A stretch of 64,000 nt of DNA from Theropithecus gelada (lineage: Eukaryota > Chordata > Mammalia > Primates > Cercopithecidae): NCBI RefSeq assembly GCF_003255815.1, contig NC_037674.1, positions 26,751,925 to 26,815,924 of the forward strand. Reading direction: 5' to 3'. The translations under genes and the position numbers were made by a program. Positions 1 to 9,720 of the stretch are shown piece by piece (the first letter of the stretch is position 1; each line of letters starts with the position of its first letter). The notes under the pieces were generated by a model. It saw only the letters and a list, made by a program, of their open reading frames with translations, was not told the DNA's origin and searched no databases.

Positions 1-113
1 CAGAGATTCTCTGTTTTCAATGTTAACTGCTTAGAAAGCAGAATTGCCTAGTGATTACTGTACTGTGCCTTTTAATTGAAATGGATATAAAAATAAAACC
101 CCAATCTTTAAAT
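1..113 (-). other. DMXL2: DMXL2 3' UTR, start (continues off the window)
   Basis: Everything left of the TAG stop at 114-116 belongs to the terminal exon. No AATAAA signal is seen on the minus strand in these 113 bases, so the polyadenylation site must lie beyond position 1. Confidence 0.8.
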
Positions 114-323
114 CTACAGAATGTCAAGAATTCTGTTAGGGATGTTAAAAGCATTGGGCAAAACCCTGGTTTTCAGCGTGCCATCTGCACCACAGGAGAA
201 GATCCGATTGCCCTGGATGATGTCAATCTGCATGACTCCGGCCCCAATGTTTCGAAATATGGACTGCTTAGCATGTTCACTTTTAAATGAATGAATTAGG
301 CCATGGCCTGTCAATCTCCAAAC
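114..323 (-). CDS. DMXL2: DMXL2 terminal coding exon (nominal exon 43)
   Basis: This is the last coding segment: 210 nt in phase 0 ending in TAG at 114-116. The acceptor is TTTTGCACCAG just right of 323. It opens with VWRLTG, the end of a WD40 blade whose GNIK precedes it in the next exon, and closes the C-terminal propeller with a further blade (GVMQIDI, FSCGADGTLKTRV). The chain ends in NRILDIL. It corresponds to residues 2968-3036. The 3' UTR continues in the same exon. No in-frame disruption is seen. Confidence 0.93.
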   Translation of the reverse strand, partial: VWRLTGHGLIHSFKSEHAKQSIFRNIGAGVMQIDIIQGNRIFSCGADGTLKTRVLPNAFNIPNRILDIL

Positions 324-1233
324 CTGGTGCAAAACAAAGAGTTAAAAATACATTACGAAAAGACCAAAAGCAAAAACATGGCCCTTCTGCTCCCTTGGTC
401 CAAGTGATCTCACTAAAGCCCAACCTTTCCCACCCACTGCCTCTTTCCTAAGAGCTTATCTCAGTGGGAAATAATATCACTCCCACGATGCATTTACTGT
501 CCTCCTTTCACATTTTTCTTCACATCCTCTCATAGTTTCATGTTAACCATATGTAGCCCGTCTCTAATTCAATTAACTATTTGAGTTAATTCGGTTAAAT
601 GTGTTCCTCATGCTGAGCTAGGCCCTAAGACTATGTAAAAGTAGTGTGGTACAGACAGTCCCCTACTTACGATGGTGTGACTTAAGACTTTTTGACTTTA
701 TGACAGTGTGAAAGCAATACGCATTCAGTATGCTCCTTGGCTTATCCTGATGTTAGTCTCAATAAACTCACAGTAAGTTGAAAATATTAAGTTGAAAGTA
801 TGTTTTTCAACCTAACGATATTTTTAACTTATAATGGGTTTGTCGGGACATACTCCCACTGTAAGTCAAGGAGCATCTGCGCTAGCTCAATTAATGGAAA
901 TGCCACCTCCGCCACACACAAGAGTACTGAAGGAGAGAGGAGAAGCTTCTAAGCAGCCAAACTAATGTCATCAAAAATTTTCATGTATTAAACTCATACA
1001 CTTTACTCAAAATAGAATGCTTTAAAGCTTTCTAATGACCTAAGTCCAAAGAGTTTGATAATCTCCTCATTGACCAGAACAGTTTAGAAAGAACCATACA
1101 GAAGCATAGGGAGGCGGTAGAGTGTTGAGACATTTGGTATCTCCACGAAGCTTTATTTCAAAGAATGTGGAGTTTTTGTTTTTTCTCTTTCCAATCAGTC
1201 TTTAGTACATTCCAACCTCTTGTACTGACTCAC
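324..1233 (-). other. DMXL2 intron 42
   Basis: The 910-bp intron contains a DNA-transposon relic (about 654-883). I see no recognisable element in the rest. Confidence 0.8.
654..883. mobile_element. Tigger/MER-like non-autonomous DNA transposon relic
   Basis: The left end CAGTCCCCTACTTACGATGG and the reverse complement of the right end (CTCCTTGACTTACAGTGGG) form diverged terminal inverted repeats. The interior segments about extrapolating a zero line (ACTTATAATGGGTTTGTCGG) resemble medium-reiteration Tigger-group elements that I recall. Exact subfamily is not assigned. Confidence 0.6.
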
Positions 1234-1451
1234 CTTTATGTTACCTTCTGCTGAACCTGTGGTAAAATATTCCTCATAGGGATCCAGGGCCAGAGCCTTA
1301 ATAGCTGAGTCATGGGCCTGGAATGTGTGAATGAGCTGCCTTTGCCTGATGTCAAAAATGCAGACATGTCCTTTCCTACCCCCCGAGATCAGGAGTTGCT
1401 GTTTGGGTGCATATTGAAGTACTGTGGCACCATGATCATGGCATGTGAAAC
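1234..1451 (-). CDS. DMXL2: DMXL2 exon 42
   Basis: This exon is 218 nt, entering in phase 1 (2 nt, then 72 codons) and leaving in phase 0. The acceptor is CTTCTTCAG to the right of 1451 and the donor is AAG|GTGAGT. It encodes two consecutive WD40 blades: one with FTCHDHGATV and GGRKGHVCIFD, the next with FQAHDSAIKALALDP and GSAEGNIK, finished by the VW of the last exon. Residues are about 2895-2967. The GH-like start and WD-like strand d are well kept, so this part of the propeller is clearly recognisable. Confidence 0.93.
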
Positions 1452-2692
1452 CTGAAGAAGAAAAACGTCAGAGACTTTCTCAAAACAATTTATCTTGGTA
1501 ACTATGATGTCTAAATCCACATTTAAATACAGAAATTACTGATGCATTTTTCATTCTAAGGAACAATTTATTGTTTTGTAAGTCACTGAATTTCTGTAAT
1601 CATATTAAAGAAAAACGTTAAGCAATATCAGAACAAATCTTTTATCCATAATCTCAATGTGAAATGAACACAGAGAGAAAAAGAAAGTTTGAACCTTAAG
1701 CCCTAAGTGATACTGCCTCATAAAAAGTATACAGAACAGCAGAGACCAAGCTTCTCAGAGCTGGTGAGTATTAACCCAACCAAGTGCTGTACCATACATG
1801 TTCTCTCATCACAACAACACGATGAGGAAATGTGTGAATGTTTTCAGTTACAAGTTAAGAAATTATCCTTCCCAGGAGTATTTGCATTTTAATATGATTA
1901 AGGATTCAAATTAACATGTAGAAAATCTGTAAGCAATGTTAACCACTGTTCACAGAATTCTGCAATAAAATTGAGAAGTAACGACATCTTTCAAAATGCA
2001 TATCAGTGTATTAAAAGACTGAGAATCTTTCTGTAAAACAATTTACTTCATTTAACTAAACTTACTTGAGCATGGAGCACTTTTTGGGTGGTACTATGTG
2101 GAAGACAGAGTTAGGACACTAATTTGGCAAGTACTGTCTTAAAGGAATATTTAAATGGCACTATTTACATTTCTAGTCATTATCATAAGGTTAACCTTTG
2201 TTTTATTTTATGATTAGGGCCAGGTGTGATGGCTCATGCCCCTAATCCCAGTACTTAGGGAGGCAGAGGTGGGATGATAGCTTGAGCCTAGGAGCTTGAG
2301 ACCTGTCTGAGCAATACAGTGAGACCTTGCTCTCCACAAAAAGGAAAAAAAAGACAAAATGTATTTTATGATTAGGTTCAATTCTTTAAAATATGCTCTT
2401 TTCTATTAAGCTCAATGAATACTTTGCAACTAATCTCTTAAATAGCCTTGTTAGTAGTACCACTATCCATACCATATTTTCTGAATAGAATACAATATAA
2501 AGACTATTTTGGATTTCTGAGACCATATATCTTTAACTCAGCAAGAAAGCCAGATATGCTAATTAAGTATTTCTCCATTTTCAACCTGACAATAAACACT
2601 CACTGGATTCACTAATTAAAACAAGAAAGCATTCCTTCATGGTGTATTATTCCTTCATGGTATATTTTTAAAAATCATAGACCTTAACTCAC
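1452..2692 (-). other. DMXL2 intron 41
   Basis: The 1241-bp intron holds one Alu monomer (2219-2362) with perfect target duplications. A weak MIR-like stretch around 1790-1860 is not firm enough to annotate separately. Confidence 0.75.
2219..2362 (+). mobile_element. Alu monomer (FLAM-like), sense
   Basis: It begins GCCAGGTGTGATGGCTCATG and ends in a short A-rich tail after one arm only. It is flanked by 14-bp direct repeats ATTTTATGATTAGG at 2205-2218 and 2363-2376, so it inserted as a monomer rather than being a broken dimer. Confidence 0.85.
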
Positions 2693-2745
2693 CATGAATG
2701 AGGCTGTTTCCGGGTGATATTAATGTGTCCCAGAGGCAAACATTT
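2693..2745 (-). CDS. DMXL2: DMXL2 exon 41 (53 nt)
   Basis: This is a very short coding exon. It takes 1 nt to complete a split arginine codon, carries 17 codons, and leaves 1 nt (the G of a split glycine). The acceptor is CTTTAAAAG and the donor CATG|GTGAGT. It encodes NVCLWDTLISPG, the strand-d end of a WD40 blade, followed by a short loop. Residues are about 2877-2894. Confidence 0.9.
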
Positions 2746-3109
2746 CTTTTAAAGAAACACAATAACAAAAATATATCATAAACAATTGTTCTAAGTCACC
2801 ACCAGGGACAACCTGTCTTTCAAATATTTTGCTTATTCATTCTTATCTTTTTTGTTCACTCACACCTATAGAGACTAGTGATTCCCAACTAGGATGGGGG
2901 TAGGGACAAACTCCACAGTTCCATCTTATATGGTCCTGCCTGTCTCTGCATCCTCTACCCCATCTCCTTTCCATTATCACTCCAGGAAACTGATATGACT
3001 TCCTGAGTATAAGGAATGCTTTTATATCCCCAGGTGGTAGCCACTGTAGGGAAACGAGATGTTTTTCCTGGGCACGTGTTGCTAATGAAAACTATGTGAG
3101 GTCAAAATA

Positions 3110-3155
3110 AATGTTGAGAATGACGGGGACAGTGTCAAATGCCTGTTAGTCCCTG
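3110..3155 (+). repeat. Target-site duplication, left copy (46 bp)
   Basis: It starts AATGTTGAGAATGACGGGGA and matches 4282-4326 along its whole length, with a few substitutions and one indel. Confidence 0.85.
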
Positions 3156-4281
3156 AATCCTCATCTCTCACCTTATACAAAAATCAACACAAGATGGATC
3201 AAACTTAAATCTAACACCTGAAACCATAAAAATTCTAGAAGATAACATCGAAAAAACTACTCTAGACAATGACTTAAGACAAAGAATTCATGACCAAGAA
3301 CCCAAAGGCAAATGCAACAAAAATAAATAGGACCTAATCAAAATAAAAAGCTTCTGCACAGCAACAGTAAACAGGCAACCCGCAGAGTGGGAGAAAATAC
3401 AATGCATATATCTGACAAGGGACTAATATCTAGAATCTACAAGGAACTTAACAAAAAAATCCCATCAAAAGTGAGCCAAGGACATGAATAGACAATTCTC
3501 AAAATACAAATGGGCAACAAACATGAAAAAAGGCTTAAAACCACTAATTACCAGGAAAAAGCAAATTAAAACTCCAATACGATACTACCTTATTCCTGCA
3601 AGAATGGCCATAATTAAAAAACCAAAAAATAATAGATATTGGCATGGAGGTGGTGAAAAGGGGACACTTCACTGCTGTGGGAATGTAAACTAGTACAACC
3701 ACTATGAAAAACAGTATATGGAGATTCCTTAAAGAATTATAAGTGGAACTACCATTCAATCCAGCAATCCTACTACTGGGTATCTACCCAGAAGAAAAGA
3801 AGTCATTATATGAAAAAGACACTTGCACACTCCTGTTTATAGCAGCACAATTCACAACTGCAAAACTATGGAACCAACCTAAATGTCCATCAACCAACAA
3901 GTGGAAAAAGAAAATGTGGTACATATATACCATGGAATACTTCATAAAAAGGAATGAAATAATCACATATGCAGCAACCTGGATGGAGTTAGAGACCATT
4001 ATTCTAAGTGAAGTAACTCAGGAATGGAAAATCATGTGTCATATGTTCTCACTTATAAGTGGGAGATAAGCTATGAAGATGCAAAGGATCAGAATGATAT
4101 ATAATGGACTCTGGGGACTTGGGAGGGGTGGGAGGAGGGTGAGGGATAAAAGACTACACATTGGGTACAGTGTACACTGCTCAGGTGATGGGCGTACCAA
4201 AATCTCAGCAATTGCCACTGAAGAACTTATCCATGTAACCAAACACCACCTATTCCCCCAAACCTCCTACAATAAAATAAA
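3156..4281 (+). mobile_element. 5'-truncated L1 (L1MA/L1PB-like), sense
   Basis: It covers the end of ORF2 (matches such as GGCATGGAGGTGGTGAAAAG and AACCTAAATGTCCATCAACC) and a short 3' UTR. Partial frames remain between 3484 and 4069 but are broken. There is no long poly(A), only an A/T-rich tail. The element is bounded by an exceptionally long direct repeat (3110-3155 and 4282-4326). It lies antisense to DMXL2. Confidence 0.85.
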
Positions 4282-4326
4282 AATGTTGAAAATGATGGTG
4301 ACAGTATCAGATGCTTGTTAGTCCTG
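4282..4326 (+). repeat. Target-site duplication, right copy (45 bp)
   Basis: It starts AATGTTGAAAATGATGGTGA. It is the diverged partner of 3110-3155 on the other side of the L1 fragment. Confidence 0.85.
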
Positions 4327-4472
4327 GAGAAACTAACAGTGTTAACAGTAGTAGTTTTAAAAAGACTGAATAGCTTTAAAATAAAAATTACACATATTAG
4401 GAATAACCTTCATTTTCGCTTTTCTCCTTTTGGTAAGAAAAAACACTCTGAAATAAGAATTACGTAACAAAG

Positions 4473-4499
4473 TTTTTTTTTTTTTTTTTTTTTTTTTTT
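4473..4499. repeat. Poly(T) homopolymer, 27 nt
   Basis: An uninterrupted T run about 104 bp from exon 40, on its 3' side in the transcript. No Alu is attached to it. Confidence 0.95.
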
Positions 4500-4602
4500 A
4501 ATGCCTAGAGTGGAAAAATCCTACCAATAGAAATCCATACTTTTAGCAAGAATACTTTTCTAACATTTTTATATTTCTTGCTTTGCTTTTCTGTCAACCT
4601 AC

Positions 4603-4694
4603 CTATTGTCATTGGAGTGTCCAGATGTGGCAACTAGACTTGAAGAGGTAATAAATGCAAAGTCACTTGTGGCTTTACTGTGGCACTGCCAACT
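4603..4694 (-). CDS. DMXL2: DMXL2 exon 40
   Basis: This exon is 92 nt: phase 0 entry, 30 codons, and 2 nt (AG) of a split arginine at the end. The acceptor is TTTTTCGTAG and the donor AATAG|GTAGGT. An AG two bases further downstream would break the frame, so the upstream one was chosen. It encodes SWQCHSKATSDFAF and the ATSGHSNDN loop, a WD40 blade that ends in exon 41. Residues are about 2847-2877. Confidence 0.9.
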
Positions 4695-6063
4695 CTACGA
4701 AAAACAAAGTGCAACTGATGTTATTTTATCATCAGATAAAATTTGATACAGTACTAACATAGTCTGCTAATAACATACTATATGCATGACCTAAGAACAG
4801 TTTTTAAAAACTCAGTCTAGAATAAAAGAATAAGCGATAGTACGAGGGTTAACCATGTGTATATTTGGCTACTGTCCAATAATTTTTAATAACTGGAGTT
4901 GGTAAAAACAGAATTAGAGGTCATGTTTTTTAGATTATGTAAGAATAGGACATCAAAGTACATGAACCTACCTAAGCCCTGTCAATTTTAGTGCTAATGA
5001 TCTCAAATACATGTAATAAGCTTTAATAATAAGCCACAAAGGAAATGCTTACAGACCCAACTAGTCTTAGGACGTCAAGGTATTTTAAAATATATAATGC
5101 ATGCTTTTCTGTCTGGAATTAGAGTGGTGCAGATCTGACTGAAGACAAAAGTATAAATTCAAGATTACTTCCATTTCTGCATAGACAAGGTACAGTCTAT
5201 ACTGTACTAATTTAAGAGAAATATCTTATACACATAATTAAGAACATATCTATAGTTTAGAAAACTTGTTTAAAGTATCTGGGTAATCTATCTGGTCCCA
5301 AGAGGTTCAAGGCTTCCTGAACCTCCCTGCATATATGTGAAGCCTGAAGTTTCACACAAGACAATGTCACCTTCCACCCTCTCCCGTGTTCCCTTCCCCC
5401 ACCGTATCTCCATCAGGTAAAGATCTACTTGTCTTCATCACCAAGTATTTTGTAGTCCAATTTGGATTAATAAGGTGGCTCACTGGGATTGGCTATTTTA
5501 TAATCTGGTAAGCACAATTCTGGAACAAATTGGAATAGATGTTTGGAACCTGATTCTTTTTTTGAGACGAAGTCTCACTCTATTGCCCAAGCTGGAGCGC
5601 AGTGGCACAATCTCGGCTCACTGCAACCTCCGCCTCCTGGATTCAAGTGATTCTCCTGCCTCAGCCTCCCAAGGTGCTGGGATTACAGGCATGAGCTACC
5701 GCACCCGGCAGAACCTGATTCTTAATGATAGAATTTTATGGTGTGTATATTAAGAAGATAGAGTTTTCAAAATGGATAAAAGTATAATAAAAAACCCCAA
5801 GTTGTACCATATACAGGGAGAGCCCCAGAAATTTTTAAAATATAATGACTGCACTTCAAGGTGAAAAGCAAGGGTTTTTGTTTTTCAGGTCATTTCAGTC
5901 TAAAACTAGGGTAAGGATGGGTGCTGCTGTTAGGCTGGGATTGCTGAACAAGATCATCCTTTTCCCAGTAGGACCACCAATGAGATTCACTGTCTGAAAC
6001 GGGCACTTCATGAACAAACAAAGTGTTGTCTATATGCTCCCTGGAAACATTAGTGATACTTAC
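4695..6063 (-). other. DMXL2 intron 39
   Basis: The 1369-bp intron contains a rearranged half-Alu (5559-5710). Nothing else is recognised. Confidence 0.75.
5559..5710 (-). mobile_element. Internally deleted Alu, antisense
   Basis: The right-arm start and the left-arm end are fused at CCTCAGCCTCCC, a motif present in both arms, so about 130 bp are missing from the middle. Perfect 13-bp direct repeats GAACCTGATTCTT at 5546-5558 and 5711-5723 show that both ends are the original insertion ends. Confidence 0.85.
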
Positions 6064-6141
6064 CATATAAGGTTTAGGATTTGATGCAGTTTGGTTAACT
6101 TGCCAGATACTCAGAAAACCCTCTCCATCCGCAACACCACA
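6064..6141 (-). CDS. DMXL2: DMXL2 exon 39 (78 nt, phase 0-0)
   Basis: It is exactly 26 codons between TTCTTACAG and ATG|GTAAGT. It encodes CGVADGEGFLSIWQV, with the D-G-x-x-x-x-W pattern of a WD40 blade, then a linker NQTASNPKPYM. Residues are about 2821-2846. Because both ends are phase 0, skipping would keep the frame but would remove the end of one blade. Confidence 0.93.
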
Positions 6142-6970
6142 CTGTAAGAACAGTATAACTACTAAACACATGTTCTTAGCATCCACAGCAAAGGTAAAAA
6201 CATGGAAAGATGATTCACTAAGGCCCTACTAAACAAATATTCTGCCCCTAACTGTTTCTGTTGCTGTCATTCCCAAAAAGTCCAAGTGCTAAAAAATTCC
6301 TTGTCACTTTTTTTTTTCTTTGAGACAGGGTTTCACTCTGTTACCCAGGCTGGAGTGCAGTAGTGCAGTTATAGCTTACTATAACCTCAAACTCCTGGGT
6401 TCAAGGGATCCTCCAGGCTCAACCTTCTGAGTAGCTAGGACTAGGCACATGCCTGGGCTAATTTTTAAAAATTTTGTAGGGATGCGGCCTCCCTTTGTTG
6501 TTTAGGTTGCCTCAAATGCTGGAGTTCAAGCAATCCTCCTGCCTTGGCCTCCTAAAGTGTTGTAATTACAGGTGTGAAAAACTGTGCCTGGCCCTTCCGT
6601 CACTTCTTAACTGCTTACCTGTTTCACTGTTTTCCTCTAACCTCTCACTGATGAAATTTAGTAAGAAACTAGGTTTCTTCTCAAGAACTTGACTGTGCTT
6701 ATAGGAATCACCAACACACTCAACAGAGGCAGTTTTTTTACTCTCACAGTATATTTAGTATCTTTAAATAGATGATCAATCCATACTAAATTTTGTAGAT
6801 TTTTGCTTCTATTGGAAGAAAAGAGAGTATATGAATAGACACCAAAAAACTGCCTGCTCAGTTTAAATCCAGGGTCAATGAATTCATTTTTCAATGTACT
6901 TTTATCACTTACTCCTTAAATATCCACAATTATTTTCAGATGAATTTAGCAGAAGCCCCCAGAAACTAAC
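6142..6970 (-). other. DMXL2 intron 38
   Basis: The 829-bp intron is about one third an old Alu (6306-6592). The rest is unassigned. Confidence 0.75.
6306..6592 (-). mobile_element. Old AluJ-type element, antisense
   Basis: It starts with an interrupted T run and GAGACAGGGTTTCACTCTG, and ends GTGCCTGGCCC. It is heavily diverged, with imperfect flanking repeats around CCTTGTCAC and CCTTCCGTCAC. Confidence 0.85.
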
Positions 6971-7098
6971 CTTGTTGCCTTGTGAATTAAAATATAATCT
7001 AGTAACTCTTGCATTGCCAGCTTGACGAAAGCAGACAAGTTGCTGAGGTCGCGTCCATTCAAACATTCGTACACTGCCGTCCTGAGCACCTGTAAGAT
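6971..7098 (-). CDS. DMXL2: DMXL2 exon 38
   Basis: This exon is 128 nt: 2 nt finishing a split tyrosine codon, then 42 codons. The donor is AAG|GTTAGT. Two acceptor AGs lie 9 nt apart (CTTGTGTTTCAG before 7098, and TTACAG before 7089). The upstream one gives YYLTGAQDG, which fits the family, so it sets the boundary. It encodes the WD40 blade TGAQDGSVRMFEW and the first strands of the next (VTRLYFNSQGNK). Residues are about 2778-2820. Confidence 0.9.
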
Positions 7099-7213
7099 CT
7101 GAAACACAAGAGAAAAAGCAGGAAATAGGAAATTAAAGAGTTCCAATATTCTCTATTCTATAAATCAACCTCCAAATGAGGACAGTTACAATTATTAGGT
7201 CATAAATACTTAC

Positions 7214-7274
7214 AGTATTGATGGACTGGGTGTGAAGTCATTCTCTTAACATTATGTAGATTCCTTTTCATAAG
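7214..7274 (-). CDS. DMXL2: DMXL2 exon 37 (61 nt)
   Basis: This exon enters in phase 0, carries 20 codons and leaves 1 nt. The acceptor is TTTAAAG and the donor AATACT|GTAAGT. It encodes LMKRNLHNVKRMTSHPVHQY, which leads into the first blade of the C-terminal propeller. The intron between it and exon 38 is only 115 bp. Residues are about 2758-2778. Confidence 0.9.
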
Positions 7275-7689
7275 CTTTAAAAGAAAATTTTAAAATTTTT
7301 ATTTTGTGTATTCAGAAGAGATGAGGAAGGATATGCTTCAGGATAAATTCTGACATTTATTCTCTTACGCCCTGCTTATTTCTGAGATAAAGCCTGTTAT
7401 GGATGTTCCGAACCACTACATAGAACAACTGTCTGAAGAGGCTGAGGAAGCAGACACTTGCTGGTACAGCCCTGGCCTGTGAGGTTACCAAGGAGCTTCA
7501 TCTCATAATAAAGGAACTCTTCCTCAAGTGCTCCTCCCTGAGGACATTCAGGAGCACCTCCAGATGCTTCAGAGCAGAACATGAGAATGGGACCCCTCCA
7601 GCTACAGTGACAAGAACGTTACTGACGTGCTTTCAAACACTTAGAAGTAGACATGAATTCCCCTTTAACTTTGCTTTACCATTTCGTAT

Positions 7690-7775
7690 CTGTTTATTCA
7701 TCTATAAAATGATAATGGAGCATAATAATAGCACCTAACACCTAGGATTGTTGTGAGAAAAAGCATGCATCTGGC
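7690..7775 (-). mobile_element. MIR remnant, antisense
   Basis: It reads TTTATTCATCTATAAAATGA and AGGATTGTTGTGAGAAAA, the reverse complement of the MIR core and 3' part. Confidence 0.55.
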
Positions 7776-7795
7776 ACTAAGAAAGTCGTATGAGG

Positions 7796-8083
7796 CCAGT
7801 GAGCTGGCTCATACCTGTAATCCTAGCACCCTGGGAGGTTGAAGCGGGTAGATCAGTTGAGCCCAGGAGTTCGAGACCAGCCTGGACAACATGGTGAAAT
7901 GCCATCCCTACAAAAAATACAAAAATTTGCCAGGCGTGCTGGCATGCACCTGTAGTCCCAGCTACTTGGGAGGTTGAGACAGAAGGATCAATTGAGCCCA
8001 GGAGGTCAAGGCTGCAGTGAGCCGAGATTGCACCACTGCACTCCAGCCTGGGCAACAGAGCTAGACCCTGTCTCCAAATAAAA
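7796..8083 (+). mobile_element. Old AluJ/S, sense
   Basis: It runs from GGCCAGTGAGCTGGCTCATA to ACCCTGTCTCCAAATAAAAA. It is antisense to DMXL2. Confidence 0.9.
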
Positions 8084-8232
8084 AAGCCACAATAAATGTC
8101 AGCTGTCATTACCATGGCCTATCTACTGGTATTTGTGCCTGAACTTTAGGATCATTCCTATGTCAAAGTGATTCCAACTGATTTTTCAGAGAGTCCAAAT
8201 CCAGAAATGATACCTATAAGTAAATAACATAC

Positions 8233-8371
8233 CACACTAGCTCCAGTGCTAGTCTGTCCACTGCCCAGCCATGGCAGAGATGAAGGTGGATGCACCTGAC
8301 TTGCTGAATAGGATGTTGCACTGGGTTGATAAAGAGTTGTAGTGGAACCACGATAATCAACATCATCTGAA
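8233..8371 (-). CDS. DMXL2: DMXL2 exon 36
   Basis: This exon is 139 nt: 1 nt completing a split serine, then 46 codons. The acceptor is TTTTTCACAG and the donor GTG|GTATGT. It encodes a serine-, threonine- and tyrosine-rich linker (SSDDVDYRGSTTTLYQP, SYSASQVHPPSSLPWLG) with no predicted fold, between the helical middle region and the C-terminal propeller. Residues are about 2711-2757. Confidence 0.9.
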
Positions 8372-9430
8372 CTGTGAAAAACATTCATGTGTTACTGTGA
8401 AAGTTCCCTTTTCTCTTAACACAAATTCCAACTAAAAAGCTTTTTATGTACCCATAGGACAATCTTTATTTTAAAAACTAAATTAGCCATAAGAAAAACT
8501 TAGGTACAAGTCCTAATTGCCAATTTTAATACTGGTTAACTTTTTTCCCTTTTGGCAAAATATAAATTTAGTCTAATGTTGCTTGGGGACAACTTTATTG
8601 CTGCACAAGTTGAAACAAATGTTTGTTGTATTTAATATAGATTTGTTTTTATCTATGGAAAAAATATATATTCTCTTCAAGTACAGATATCTCAGTATCA
8701 AATTAACACCTTTAAAGAAATTTGAGTTTAAAGATTTCTTGGAGTAAGATATATAAAATGTGAAAGTAATTTTTGTGATGGATTGTATCATAGTACCGGG
8801 TTATATCTACTCTGAAATGTGATATTAAATCCTAGTTATATCACATACTAACAAAAAAATTCAACAAAACAAGGAGAGAAACTATCATGGCACCATCCTC
8901 AAGCACATACAATTTCTAAGAGTCTGGAGAAAAGCAAGAGGGAGGGCAAACCATGAAGGAGAAACCTCAAAATAGGTAAGAATGGCAAAACACTCTTGGT
9001 GCAGTGTCCAAAGCTTTAATGAAAAGTAAAGCCGTCTATATTTTTATCTGTTTAAAAAAGGGTATGCTTATTAGGTAGTAAGAAACTCTGCAAAATTACT
9101 CAGTAAATGTGACTCAGTGTAATTAACATACTTATGTATACTGTTTTAATTATCCAGATCAAATTAATTTACTGAATATCATGAAGCCAAGTGTCAGGGA
9201 TTATCCTGATTGAAATACTATCAATAGTATAGGGTTTAATGGAAGAAGTATAATTTATTCGGTTAATGTAGGCAAAGACTTTCATTGGCAGCTAAACCAA
9301 TTATATTTGTCACCTACTCAAATGAAGAGAGAGATACATGTATACCTTTTGAAATAATTCAAATCATGTGCATAACCATTTAGTGGGTACTTCTTACAGA
9401 AAACTATATGTAAAAGTGACTATGAGACAC
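8372..9430 (-). other. DMXL2 intron 35
   Basis: The 1059-bp intron is AT-rich. I see no recognisable repeat or gene in it. Confidence 0.7.
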
Positions 9431-9552
9431 CTTTTGGATTCTCTGTCATATTCTTCTCCGATCCATATATATGACTGACAGGCCAGTAGAGAAGTAACAT
9501 CAAGTTCTTGAACATCATGTGTTGAAGCCAAAACAATTTCATTACAATTTGC
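9431..9552 (-). CDS. DMXL2: DMXL2 exon 35
   Basis: This exon is 122 nt: 40 codons and 2 nt (AG). The acceptor is TGCTTTATAG. The donor AAAAG|GTGTCT is weak, lacking the usual A or G pattern at +3 to +5, but it is the only one that keeps the frame into exon 36. It encodes ANCNEIVLASTHDVQELDV and ACQSYIWIGEEYDRES, a WD-like strand set that begins the approach to the C-terminal propeller. Residues are about 2671-2711. Confidence 0.9.
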
Positions 9553-9633
9553 CTATAAAGCAAAGGCAGAGTCAATGATTTAAGCAATTTCACTGAAGAG
9601 AAATACATTGTTTATAATGATGATAGCTTTTAC

Positions 9634-9720
9634 CTTATTAACAGAAAATGCCATGATCATATCAGATTCCTTATGAATGACTTTCGCTTTTCCACCTGGA
9701 TAGCCCAGATCAGCTTCAAC
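9634..9720 (-). CDS. DMXL2: DMXL2 exon 34 (87 nt, phase 0-0)
   Basis: It is exactly 29 codons between GTTTTCTAG and AAG|GTAAAA. It encodes VEADLGYPGGKAKVIHKESD and MIMAFSVNK. The intron to exon 35 is only 81 bp. It lies directly downstream of the alternative cassette at 10516-10578. Residues are about 2642-2670. Confidence 0.92.

Larger units (their letters stand above)
2746..4602 (-). other. DMXL2 intron 40
   Basis: The 1857-bp intron is largely an L1 3' fragment with its long target-site duplications (3110-4326), plus a 27-T homopolymer at 4473-4499. Confidence 0.8.
7275..8232 (-). other. DMXL2 intron 36
   Basis: The 958-bp intron has an unassigned, comparatively GC-rich stretch (about 7330-7620), a MIR-like remnant (about 7690-7775) and an old Alu (7796-8083). 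Confidence 0.7.

Noticed and set aside
4603..4692. Exon 40 acceptor two bases downstream (CGTAGAG)
   Set aside because: It breaks the frame with exon 39. The upstream AG gives SWQCHSK, which fits the WD40 blade.
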